From assembly GCF_011074885.1 (NCBI RefSeq), contig NC_054688.1, positions 1,488,001 through 1,552,000 of the forward strand: 64,000 nt of DNA, written 5' to 3'. The notes beneath the pieces are model-generated. The model ran no database searches. It saw only the letters and a program-made list of their open reading frames with translations, and was not told the DNA's origin. Position numbers and translations under genes: made by a program. This document shows positions 1-9,813 of the stretch, piece by piece. The stretch comes from Brettanomyces bruxellensis. Lineage: Eukaryota > Ascomycota > Pichiomycetes > Pichiales > Pichiaceae. Position 1 is the first letter of the stretch, and each line of letters opens with the position of its first letter.

Positions 1-1399
1 ACGGATCGATGCATATTTCAACAAGTGATATCACCTGCGGGGTCCTGTCCCAGCCATCCGAGCAGTGCACGACCATATGGGCACCTTTCAAGTGGATCCA
101 CTTGACCAAAAGATCTGTCGCTTTCAGTAATTGTGACACGTAGTGCCTCCAGCCGCTTTTCGCAAGCTGCTCGTGCATCTCCGCCCTGTGCTCGGCGATC
201 TCCGGCGTACTCGCCGCCCCAACTGCCCCCTCCACATCTCCGTTACGCAAAACCTCCTTCACGCAGTTCATGCTGTCTCGAATCACATGGATATTTTCCA
301 ACCCAAGGTACAATTTCCGGCTTGTTTCGCCCCAGTAGTTGTCCATGCTCTCAGTTCCAGCCCCGACTGCCATCTGGGCCATCGCACTTGTGACTGGCCG
401 GGCATCCACCACAAGATTTTGCTCTTTACCACGCCCATTACTGCTAAATGCCCCATATACCAACCTCTCGTCCTGGTACGACCGATTCTGCTTGATTCCC
501 ACCAACGGCTGCGAACACCGCATGATCGTGCACCCGTTTTTCCGGTAGTAGTACGCCAGACACGGGAAACGGGCCCTGGATCGGAATTTGGAAGATTCTG
601 TAATTACGGCATCTTGAACATCCGCCGGAACGCACACAAAACGCGGATACGTGTCGCACACATCGTACATCTCGTTCACGCCGGTCATCCGCCACGAATG
701 GCGGCCTTTTCTGGGCTTTTCCAGCCCTAATGTCGCACTTTCCAGCTCTCCAAGCCGCTTTTTCACGTTTTCCACTTCATCAAAGCTTAAACCTTCACGC
801 ACAAACTCCGCCTGCGGGTCATAGTCCCACCAGCTATCGTACTGCGCTTCGATCACAATTGGTTCGTACAAAAACGCATAACACTCCTCAATGCTGCCCG
901 TGCATGTCAGCTTCATCACACTGTCGTACACATCCTTACACACGGTCACATCCTGGAAGTCGAAACTCATGTAGTTGTAATCCCGACAGTAGATTTTCAG
1001 GTTCGCTCCCTTGTAGAGTTGATCCCGCTTCCAAGCCTCCACCTCCTCCTCCAATTCCATGTTGTGTGCCTGCTTACTTTTCTCCTTCTCCTCCTCCTCC
1101 TCCCTACCTTGCCAATTAGTGCCGTCGGCTCTATTCCCCACTTGCACCCCCTCATTCACACCTTTCCAGCTTCGTTTGTACATCAATGCAGAGCCCTTGC
1201 GCAGCTCTACACGCTCTATTATTGGGTAGCAGCACCAGAGCTCTCTCAGACTCGCTGGCTTGCCATTTGTGTGCCCATTGCTGCTTTCTGCTAGTGTAAA
1301 AATAAGATGATGTGTTGTTAGATGTAATGAACCTTTAAACGACCTTCCTCGCCGATGCAATGTGATGTTATCCACTTTTGTGATCTTGAGATATTCCAT
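1..1399 (-). CDS. YMR1: Myotubularin-type phosphoinositide 3-phosphatase, 3' end cut by the window edge
   Basis: This reading frame has no stop before the left edge, so only the first 466 residues are present. The protein starts MEYLKITKVDNITLHRR and continues as a PH-GRAM domain (about residues 1-165), then the inactive-to-active linker and the phosphatase core. The myotubularin signature CSDGWDRT is at residues 446-453, with the nucleophilic cysteine C446 encoded at 62-64. Family knowledge: these enzymes remove the 3-phosphate from PI3P on endosomal and vacuolar membranes. The start at 1399 is chosen because the GRAM domain begins at once and no upstream extension is needed. A Glu/Lys-rich insert of about ten residues lies near residues 97-106, inside the GRAM region. 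The remaining C-terminal part lies outside the window. Confidence 0.93.
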   Translation of the reverse strand, partial: MEYLKITKVDNITLHRRGRSFKGSLHLTTHHLIFTLAESSNGHTNGKPASLRELWCCYPIIERVELRKGSALMYKRSWKGVNEGVQVGNRADGTNWQGREEEEEKEKSKQAHNMELEEEVEAWKRDQLYKGANLKIYCRDYNYMSFDFQDVTVCKDVYDSVMKLTCTGSIEECYAFLYEPIVIEAQYDSWWDYDPQAEFVREGLSFDEVENVKKRLGELESATLGLEKPRKGRHSWRMTGVNEMYDVCDTYPRFVCVPADVQDAVITESSKFRSRARFPCLAYYYRKNGCTIMRCSQPLVGIKQNRSYQDERLVYGAFSSNGRGKEQNLVVDARPVTSAMAQMAVGAGTESMDNYWGETSRKLYLGLENIHVIRDSMNCVKEVLRNGDVEGAVGAASTPEIAEHRAEMHEQLAKSGWRHYVSQLLKATDLLVKWIHLKGAHMVVHCSDGWDRTPQVISLVEICIDP

Positions 1400-2021
1400 T
1401 GCTCTGATTGTGTTGGTTGCTTTTGTTCAATGCCTTAATTTACTTAATGCTATGATATGCTAACTGTTCCAGATCTCTCCCCTGAGCTTTTTCCTTTTTT
1501 TTTTTTTTTTTTTTTTCCCCTACTTCTCATTCTTGCCTATCCTTTTTATCTACACTACAATGTTATCTCGGCCCGCACAGCCCGATCCACATCTGGCAAT
1601 TTATATTAGCGCCAAATAGCTGTGTAATTAGTATGTTAGATCAGACACAGAATATTTAGTATTTTCAAAGCAGTTGGAATAAATTCCAGCAAAAAGCAAT
1701 TTTAATTGTTTCATGCTAGTTGTTTCGTCTACTTCCGTATCCTGTTGTGTTGTCTGTGATCAGAAACTGTGAAGGGAGTAAAATAGTTCAAGTAATGCTT
1801 TATTATCTACTTGTTGCTTTCACCTTTATATAAAAATAGGATTTTACCTTTAAGCTCTTCGTTTTATATCTCATTTCATATCCATCTCATTTCCATCTTA
1901 TATCTCATTTCATATCCATCTTAAGTCCATTTCCGATCCACCTCTTATCCATTTCCTATCCGTTTCATATTCATCTTCTATCCGTTTCTTATCCATTTCC
2001 TATCCATTTCTTATCCATTTC
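1400..2021. repeat. Intergenic stretch with poly-T and a pyrimidine-rich TATCCATTTC repeat
   Basis: A T-run of more than 20 bases lies near 1493-1516. From about 1865 to 2030 the + strand is a degenerate repeat of a 10-12 base unit related to TATCCATTTC, ending at the stop codon of the AFG1 relic. No gene is seen. The first few hundred bases are the YMR1 promoter and the rest is the 3' flank of AFG1. Confidence 0.7.
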
Positions 2022-3684
2022 CTAACCATTCATCCTTTCCCACACCCTCAACTTCTCATCTATTGGATGCCACCTCCTCTGACTACCCCATTTGGATGAA
2101 AAGAGCATTTCCTTAAGTCTGCTCACCGTCCTGCGATAGGCAAACTTCTCATCCTCACCTGCAAATCCAGTTTCAGCTTTTTCAATACTGCTCTTGCTAA
2201 TATCATCCGTTTCAACATCAAAGGCCGCACCATTCATCTCATCATACGAAGTTGCATTTGGTTGCAGTGGATTCACTGTGTCTAAAATTGTCTGTGTTGC
2301 CATCTCACTATCTTCAACTGCACTTATATTATCTCCCTCAATTGGAGTACACTTGAACCCAATGCATTTCCCACCTGTATTTGAAGTATTGAAAAAAATA
2401 TGTTCTATATCCACATCTGAACGCATTACAAGTCTACAACCAGTCTCATAAGTAGCATCGACAAACTCTATGAGCTTTCTGGCTTCGTTCTTTTGGCCAG
2501 ATCCTAATGCTGGAACATTATCCAAGATAACAGTCTGAAATCTTGATGCTATAGAGATGAAATCCCCGGGTCCAAACTCGTTCCCGGAGAATAAGTGTGA
2601 AAAGTCTAGCAGTACCGAATTGTCCTTGCACTGGTCTAGATTAATCTTTCTTCCAAAGCTGTAGAAATATGTCGACTCCCATTTTCCTGGTCCTACCAAC
2701 TGGAAAAGCGTGTTTTTCCACCTCGTTTGATCTGGATCATTCTTCTTCACAATGAAAGAGATGCTTTCTGTGCTTAGCGAGTCCAACCGATGATCATTTT
2801 CACTGTCCATGTCAAATATCGTGCATTGCATCTTTAAAATACGTTCAAACTATCCAAACTGGGCAGAGTTGAACCCACCCGTGTACATATTAGACGGTAA
2901 TCTGTTGGATGTGGCCACTAGCACACCTCCAAACCTGAAAAAATAGGTAAATATAATCTTGATCACTCTTGCGGCGGCCAAATCAGGCATCATAAATTCA
3001 TCAAGCATCAAAATATAGTTTGTTTGCACGAGATTTGAAGCGATTTCGAACAAAATAAGCTCATTCTGGCCCTTCATTAGCACATTTTGTCTGCTGATCT
3101 GGTTAATCTCTCTAAAAATCCACAATACAAAGCTGCTGTAATAAACCCTGAGCTTTCTTCTGATCGGAAGCGACTCAGAGAACATATTCATAAGCATTGA
3201 CTTGCCAGTTCCGACTTCACCATTAATCAATAAGCCTTGAAGAACTGGGATGTTCTCAAGGGCCTCTTCATCACTTAAGACTTTGATTAGCTGTTTGCAT
3301 TCATCCTCCTTTTTCCTTTGCACATCCTTGTGATACAATCCAGAAACGAAGGTAACAATATTCCAATTTTTGTTTGTTTTCTTTGAAATTCGTCCTCTTT
3401 TTTCTTAATTGAGTCTTGAGAGTTGCATGCACGTCTCAAGTCACGCACTAGTGTATCTATTTGCAATGCCTTGGCATCCAGTTCGTAGTCTTTCAATCTA
3501 AAATATAACTTTTGGAACTCTTTTGCAGCCCTCATCTGCTCGATATCCGGGTTAAGAGTCCCATTTCTGACGTTGTTTCCCGATAAACAAGAAAGGGATC
3601 AGTAACTTTTGGACACGAGATACTCAGCAGTCAAATACCACTATACCTTATATATGTATTTGTGAAGAAGCATGTTTTAAGCAT
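2022..3684 (-). pseudogene. AFG1: AFG1-type mitochondrial AAA ATPase, broken by stops and frameshifts
   Basis: Three separate reading frames together spell a recognisable Afg1/LACE1 ATPase, a mitochondrial inner-membrane factor linked to turnover of respiratory-chain subunits. A presequence-like start lies at 3684 (MLKTCFFTNTYIRYSG). It is followed by an in-frame TGA (3631-3633), a frame change in an A-run near 3580, a second frame change near 3365-3371, and an in-frame TAG (2850-2852). Between the lesions the family features remain: RNGTLNPDIEQ, Walker A GEVGTGKS, Walker B LMLDEF, the VLVATSNRLP segment, and the C-terminal FAYRRTVSRLKEM to WHPIDEKLRVWE block. Reading continues in the same frame across the TAG. 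Frameshifts alone could be assembly errors, but two nonsense codons make a true pseudogene more likely. Confidence 0.85.
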
Positions 3685-4215
3685 TGAGTTCTGTTTTTTG
3701 TAAGTTGGAATAAATAAGAAAACTCAAGTGAGAGATTAATCATGTCAACAGGATTGGCGAACAGATCAGTAGTCGATTCTCAATAAAATGCTAACCCAAT
3801 CCCCCGGGAGCAAAAAATGGTTATTTAAAAGTCGGATTGGGAATCAAGGCTGGTATTTATACAATTGCGAAATGGGACTTATGATTTATTATCATGGTTG
3901 AGATGAAAAGAGAAAGAACTCCGAATTGAATACCCAAAAATGAATGGGAGACTGAGCAAAAAAGTACTAAAGAAAAAAAAAATTAAATAAATAGAGGTGC
4001 ATTGCCGAAAGAAGGTAGAATTGAAACGAGACCCGGATCTCTACATGAATATGCTATAAATACAATTTAAATAGCTACACAGGCGTAATTGCCGATCGAA
4101 GCTATGCAATACAAAATATGTATTCGATATGAACCCGCAAAATCAGTAAACAGTAAAATGAAGAGGAAATGTTCATGAGGTGATGCAAACAAATGAATGG
4201 TTGCTCTATTTAGGC
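3685..4215. other. Intergenic, no feature seen
   Basis: This AT-rich stretch separates the AFG1 relic from the V-ATPase f gene. It holds short A-runs near 3970. I see no gene, RNA or repeat. Confidence 0.6.
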
Positions 4216-4786
4216 TCAGAGATGTATTTTAGACTGTCTCTTTATTATCCAGAGCTGCGATCCGCAGAACACGAAGAAGGCTAAGTAGATGAAAACTGCC
4301 CCGAAGATTGTTTTGGCAACACTTAAATTCTGTGGTGTTAGTATGCAGAAGATAGAAGAGGTATCAAGTAAGAAAACAAAGCATGCAGAATCTAGCATAG
4401 TCGAGCTGATTGAACCAATATACTCATACTTAGAGATTAGATATGAAGTTAAAGCGGCAAAATTGGACAATATGATGTTTGATTCAGTTTGTAGTACAAT
4501 TCGGTGTGTTTGGCATCAAATTTGAGATGTATACTTACGCTTTGCCATCTTCAGGATCGTCTATCGAGCCCACCAGTGCCTCATTGTTTGTGTAGAAGAG
4601 AGCACCTATCACTGAGAGGATGAGGACTCCGAAAGCAGAAAGAACAGTGCAAAACCAAGCTTTTCCTGCCTATTTGATGAAGAAGTAGAGTAGTTGTTAG
4701 TAAGATAATTGAGAGATAGGGAAGTATTGTTGATGCAGAGGGATCCCTGTATTTTACACTGTACTTACTGTAACAGCTGGCTTCAT
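4216..4786 (-). CDS. V-ATPase V0 subunit f, three exons
   Basis: The exons are 4769-4786, 4539-4669 and 4216-4321. Joined, they encode 84 residues and a stop. The product resembles the small yeast V-ATPase f subunit (the YPR170W-B type, related to RNase kappa): a start MKPAVTAGKAWFCTVLSAFG, a first membrane helix (about 13-32), the loop SIDDPEDGKA, and a second helix VFIYLAFFVFCG before a basic tail. Intron 1 (99 nt) runs GTAAGT to TAG with a TACTAAC branch point. Intron 2 (217 nt) has a GTAAGT donor and TACTAAC. Its 3' site must be the TTAAG ending at 4322, not the nearer CAG, because only that choice keeps the VAKT...CGSQ helix in frame. No single unspliced frame encodes the protein. It acts in the proton-conducting sector of the vacuolar ATPase. 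Confidence 0.88.
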
Positions 4787-5425
4787 TTTTGGTTAATGAG
4801 AAGATGAAAACTGGAGTGTAATAGGAAGTAGGTAGGACAAGTTGAAAACATGTAGATAATAAGAGTAGAGATAGAGTTAAGTGGACGGCAGAACAAAAAA
4901 AAAAAAAAAGGCAGCGAAATTTGATGTAGAATTGAATTGTTTAGTACCGCGCATATTTCAGTACTTATTTTTTGCTCTAATTATCCCTCTTTAATACAAC
5001 CTACCATATGATAAGTGATGTACTATTACTTTGACTATTGCTTATTGCAACTTCTATTTAATAACCTACTAATATTTAATTACCTAAATACTATTTACTT
5101 AAGTTCTACCTAAATACCATTGACTTAATAATTACTTACCTAATTACTTACCTAATTACCACTTACATAATTACTACTTACTTAGTTACTTATTTAAATA
5201 CCATTTACCTAATTACTACTTACCTAATTACTTACCTAATTACTTACCTAATTACTTACCTAATTACCACTTAATTTCTACTTACCTAATTACTTACTCA
5301 ATTACTCACCCAATTATCACTTAATTTCTACCTAATTACTACCTAATTACCTCACAATTACCATCTGCTGCCTCCAAATTCAATATTAAGCATTACACAG
5401 AAACTTTTCAATGCACATTATCAGA
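4787..5425. repeat. Intergenic with a (TTACCTAATTAC) minisatellite-like array
   Basis: From about 5040 to 5380 the + strand is a degenerate array of 8-12 base units built from ATTACTTACCTA and TACCTAATTA, with at least two dozen partial copies. A poly-A run lies near 4896. No gene is seen. The array sits downstream of the MET4-like gene and upstream of the V-ATPase f gene. Confidence 0.75.
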
Positions 5426-6922
5426 TCAAATTCTAAGATTCTCGCCAAAGTCCTGGTCCTGCTGAATCAGCGAATCGTTAACCGGAGAGCCGTTTGCGTT
5501 CTGGTTTTCCTGCTTCACCTGATTTCCGTCATCGATGCTCATTTTGGCCTTCACACGCAGCTTTTCGACCTCCTCGGCATCTCTTCGGTGGTTCTTCTCT
5601 ATAACCAAACTGCGAAGAAGGTTGTTTTCCAGCTCCAACCTCTTGACTTTGGCCTCCAAGCCCTTTGAGGCCTCCTCCAGATCCTTAATTGTCCGCTGCA
5701 TTTCCTGTTCTTTCAGCTTTTTCTTGATTCTAAACCGCGCGGAGGCCGCCGTATTACGCCGTTTCTTATCTTTCTCCGTGTCCGCACGGTCCGAACCCAT
5801 CGGAGAAGTTGAGGCAAGCGGACTTAGGTTCGTCGTCGATGCCGGAGATGTCGAACTGCTGAAAGTTCCGCTTTCTGCCTTCCGCCTCTTGCTATTTCGG
5901 CTTTCTCGCCCGTTTTCCCGCCCCAATGCTCGCTTTCCGTATCCGGAATCGCTGACGGGCTCCGACCGGATCCCCGAATGTTGTTTTTCTCGTGACTCGA
6001 TTGCCAACGGGAACGTCTGGGCGGTGGCGGCAAAATTGGCCGCGATTCCCGGCGGAATCCGCCGGTCATTCTGGGAAAATCGACCCGATAGGTTCGGCGT
6101 CGAGTTAGAATTCATGTTTGCATCCTTGCCCAGAAAGCTCGGCAACGTTGACTCTGGGATGGTGCTGGATGGAGTCACTGAAGGAGTCACCGAAGATGTG
6201 ATCGAAGGTGTCATCGATAGTGAGTTGTGATGTTGATGAAGTTGTTGTTGTTGTTGTTGTTGTTGTTGTTGCTGCTGCTGTTGTTGTTGTATTCCTTGCT
6301 GCTGCAAGCCTGAAACATCAGTCCTGTGGTAAGCAATCAGTGTGGCAAGAGCCTCAATTTGCATTTGCGACAATCCGGCTGCCGCCAAAGTGTTTTGTGC
6401 ACCCTGGGGCACTTGTGCACGGGGTAAAAGCTGCTGCACCTGCGAGATGGAGGCATTCTGCAGCCCGGAGGCCCCTGAAGACCCCAGAATTGCCTGTGGA
6501 TGGGCCAGAGAGGGCAGACCCAAGGAATTAGGAATGCTGGTATTGCTATTTGGGGTGTTAAATGCTGAATTTTGAGAATTAAGCGTCGAATTTTGAGCAT
6601 TAAGGCCCGAGTTTCGATCATTAAGCCCCGAATTCAACCCTCCAGACCGGCCGCCACCAAAATTCACACCGTTACTGCCACTAAAGGCCCCCGTAGAGCC
6701 GCTGAGCATGCCGGATAAAGTCGAGGCCGCGTATGCGTCGCCGTTGCGTTCACCAACGCCAGAATTTGCGTTGCTGCGTCCTTGGTTCGAACCCGAGTCC
6801 ACAAAATGCCAAGGCGAACCACTAGCGTTGCCACTTATGCTTGTTGAAGAAAGTGGCGTCTGGATGAGACTCGAGGGGCTCGAGTGGCTGCTATTATCGC
6901 TCCCCCTAATACTGTTGATGAG

Positions 6923-6955
<33 letters not shown>

Positions 6956-7399
6956 ATTCATATTACTGTTGTTGTTGTTATTCATGTTACTGCTGTTGCC
7001 ATTGCTGTTGTCATTGCCACTTCTATTTCTATCCATATCCCCGTTCCCTGAGTCACTCGTTCCCATACGAGGCTTCTTCTGCTTCTCCTCATCGGGGAAA
7101 ACAAACTCATCATCTGCAAATGCCGCCAACTCCGCAGTAAGCTGCTCCTCGAGGTTCGGATTATCCCCCATGGGATCCGCATTCGAGTTGAAAAACTCAT
7201 CGACGTACACTAGTTGCTCCAACAACTCTGATGGCGTATCGTCACTCACACTTCCCGACATTGACCCATTAGTGTTCCCGTTTCCACTCTCACTTCTCAT
7301 CTCGTTAATCCTGTCGCTGCCAGTTGCCCCGCCACTCTTGTTGCTCACCATTGGAGGGCGACTGTTGATCCCACTGCTTTTGTCCTGCGCCGTAGACAT
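5426..7399 (-). CDS. MET4: MET4/CYS3-type bZIP activator of sulfur assimilation
   Basis: The protein has 657 residues. The basic region RRNTAASARFRIKKKLKEQEM begins near residue 547 and leads into a leucine zipper ending LENNLLRSLVIEKN. This is the fungal Met4/MetR/CYS3 pattern with the bZIP at the C-terminus. An acidic N-terminal block (LEQLVYVDEFF, then LTAELAAFADDEFVFPDEE, about residues 60-105) looks like the conserved activation or regulatory region of that family. In between lie low-complexity Asn, Ser and Gly stretches and a run of about 17 glutamines near residues 370-388. Family role: it activates genes for sulfate uptake and methionine and cysteine synthesis, usually through Cbf1 at TCACGTG. 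Met4 is the best single call, but a MetR/CYS3-like regulator that binds DNA by itself cannot be excluded. Confidence 0.78.
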
Positions 7400-8575
7400 G
7401 TGATTATCTATGATATGACGCTAGCAACAAAGTTGATGCTTTGAAAAAAGGTCGATATCCGCCCAAGATCAGGCTCTGTTTTCGAAAAGGCAGTAATATA
7501 GACTGTCCCGTACCCAGTCTTGCTGTTTTTAGCCCCGCTAAAAGTCGATGGCCGTCCTCTATTGTTCTTTAAGGTTAACCTACTGTGTCAGGCAAGAGTG
7601 CTTGTAAATCGTAAGAATCCGTCCTGAAGAATATACTGTACTAAGATTCAAATTAAAACTCCCGAAACCGTGCACACAACGTGGTCAAGTTTATGAAATT
7701 TGTCAAGTTTATGATGTTTGCTGGCCGATGAAGAAAAAATGATAGGAGACTGGAAAGAAAAAAGAATAAAGGAAATCCAAATAAAAGATATATATTATTG
7801 TATTATTGAGAAAATTTATTGAGCCCAATATATTCATTTATGACAAATTGTTCGACACCGAGAAAAAAGTGCGAGCCTAGCGCCTAGCTTTTTCTTTATG
7901 TCTCTGTCTATTTTTCTCACAATTCTAATTTCCTTTATTTCCATCTCCAAATCTATTTTGTTCGATTGCTTCGCATTGTTCAATATTCTACGCTCTTTCT
8001 GCTTTTCTTTTTCACTACTATATCTCCATCTTCTTTATCTCTTCTATCATCTTTACCTCATCCTTTTTCTTTATCATATCCTTCTTCTCCCCTATCTTCT
8101 TAATCCCCCCCATCTTCTTGGTTTATCCCGTATTCCTCATCTTCTCAACTATACTGCATGTACCTGCGATCCAAACTCATCTTTTCTCTACTTGATTATC
8201 TCTTGTTGAGCTCTTTTGAACTCACGTTTTTCATCACACTCCTCGAAAATATCACTCAATCCATTCTGCAACAATAAAATCAGATCCCTACCATAGCAGC
8301 TTTAATAATAAAAACATCAATCACAATAATTATTTTGTTGACATAACAATCTCGGTAAATTCTATTAAATACACACTCCCTGTCGACCCTCCCACTATCC
8401 GGCATGCCAAGGTCTTAGCGCTTCCTCGAGTTGCTGCAAGTGGAAAATAATTATTTTATTTCCTATTGATAGTCGGCTGCCACAGTCACATGAATAATAG
8501 TAATACGCCACACCCCTTCAGCCACACCGCATGACTCATACAAATTTCTTTCCTGACTTCACCTCGCGCACGGCC
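7400..8575. other. Intergenic; purine-rich on the minus strand, possible small exons
   Basis: About 7400-7700 is the MET4-like promoter. From 7890 to 8220 the + strand is T/C-rich and opens a spurious Phe/Leu-rich frame. On the minus strand at 8198-8265 an acceptor-like TTGCAG precedes an open stretch reading NGLSDIFEECDEKREFKRAQ and then a stop. A second TTGCAG near 8433 precedes QLEEALRPWHAG and a stop. These could be terminal exons of an unrecognised small gene, but I cannot join them with confidence. Confidence 0.35.
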
Positions 8576-9385
8576 TTATATCGTCGCGACATCCGTGCAC
8601 CACTTTACCCCACACCACTGACTCAATTGGATGGCTAATTCTCGCACTTGTCGGATTACTTTAACATCCACCCCATTAAAGTATGCCCCCTTCAAGTGGC
8701 CCTTTAACTGTGGGTTCACATCCTGCGGTATCAAGCATGAAATAACGATGAGAGACGTTTCTTTGTGGTTGAGGATTCCGCAATACGAGAGTAAATTCGA
8801 GTATACGTCCTCTATTGCATATTTCCAGAGATCAGGATATGAGGATGACATCTGCGATATGATCCGGTGGCTCACCTTGCCGTATACTGCATCCCAGAAG
8901 TCCCTGCCCCTGGTCTGGGCCTTGTTATAGTCTTCTAGCGTCTTAATTGGCTGTCTGTTTGACTCTTTTCCCAAAGTGTGACTTCTCAAATTGTATGGTG
9001 TTGTATCCTTCAGTATCATTAACGAATTGATCGCTTTCGGCAAGCCGGAGAGAGCAGATGTCTTCAAAATTCCTTCTCGTAATCTTTCAGTGGTGGTAAA
9101 CTCATCTGAGTCTGTTCCTCCATTCACATATGGAGAATACTCTTTATTCACGCCTCTATCCCGAATATCTGCAAACTTCTGAACGATACTTTGCACCTTT
9201 TGATACAATTCCAAAGAGGGCTTTTGCTGAAGATGGTTCATTTGCATTGCATAGTGATATATTGTGGGGATCTCGTGTGGTTTGTTACAAACTGTCATAA
9301 CAACTGCAGCCACTAGATACCATTGATTTCTGAGAGTCTGACTCGATGCTATCTTGAGCATTCTTTGGGGTGTAAGAACAGGCAT
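8576..9385 (-). CDS. PXP2-like protein with carboxymuconolactone-decarboxylase (AhpD-like) fold
   Basis: The protein has 269 residues from the ATG at 9385. The frame can be read four codons further up, but only from a TTG. It resembles the yeast peroxisomal protein Pxp2 (YJR111C family). Conserved blocks include LRNQWYLVAAVVMTVCN near the start, LSGLPKAINSLMILKDTTP in the middle, and SSYPDLWKYAIEDVY, followed by a CMD-type segment ETSLIVISCLIPQDVNPQL and HLKGAYFNG. The biochemical role of the family is unknown. Oddly, the C-terminus WCTDVATI is not a typical PTS1 peroxisome signal. The assignment rests on overall pattern, so an equivalent CMD-fold protein is possible. Confidence 0.72.
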   Translation of the reverse strand: MPVLTPQRMLKIASSQTLRNQWYLVAAVVMTVCNKPHEIPTIYHYAMQMNHLQQKPSLELYQKVQSIVQKFADIRDRGVNKEYSPYVNGGTDSDEFTTTERLREGILKTSALSGLPKAINSLMILKDTTPYNLRSHTLGKESNRQPIKTLEDYNKAQTRGRDFWDAVYGKVSHRIISQMSSSYPDLWKYAIEDVYSNLLSYCGILNHKETSLIVISCLIPQDVNPQLKGHLKGAYFNGVDVKVIRQVRELAIQLSQWCGVKWCTDVATI

Positions 9386-9813
9386 CTTCTGAGTCAATAT
9401 TGCTTGAGAGAAACAGTAAATTATGCTTTTTTTTGGCTGGATTGATGTACTTATTAGGAAATAGCGTACTTATTAAGAAAAAGACAGGTGTAGACTAGTG
9501 CGGGTTGATAAGAGATGGTTGATTCTTATCAGCAAAAAAAAGTGCTGAAAAAATTGAAAAAAATGAAAAAACTGAAAAAAAACTAGAATATGGAATTCTA
9601 GCGATCTGAGTTGTATCTATCTCACACTATAAATTTTACGAGCCATCCACAACATGTAAGTGGACAAAAAGAAAGCAGTAAGCAGCATCTCAAATACACA
9701 CCGCAACGAAACCTCACTACAACAAACTTTAACGTAAACTCAATCTACGAAACGGCGCAATTGCAATAATGTCTACCCAGTGATATTATACTGCATTTTA
9801 TAAGTTATACACC
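9386..9813. other. Intergenic, A-rich
   Basis: This is the promoter of the PXP2-like gene and the 3' flank of the GOR1-like gene. Runs of A occur at about 9535-9585. Nothing else is recognised. Confidence 0.6.

Noticed and set aside
133..1294. Several open frames on the + strand
   Set aside because: They overlap the myotubularin gene on the other strand, whose domain order and CSDGWDRT motif are clear.
4216..4470. 84-residue single frame at the V-ATPase f locus
   Set aside because: Its first part reads through intron 2; the spliced three-exon model gives the conserved protein.
7898..8209. 103-residue Phe/Leu/Ser-rich frame
   Set aside because: It comes from T/C-rich DNA with no protein-like pattern.
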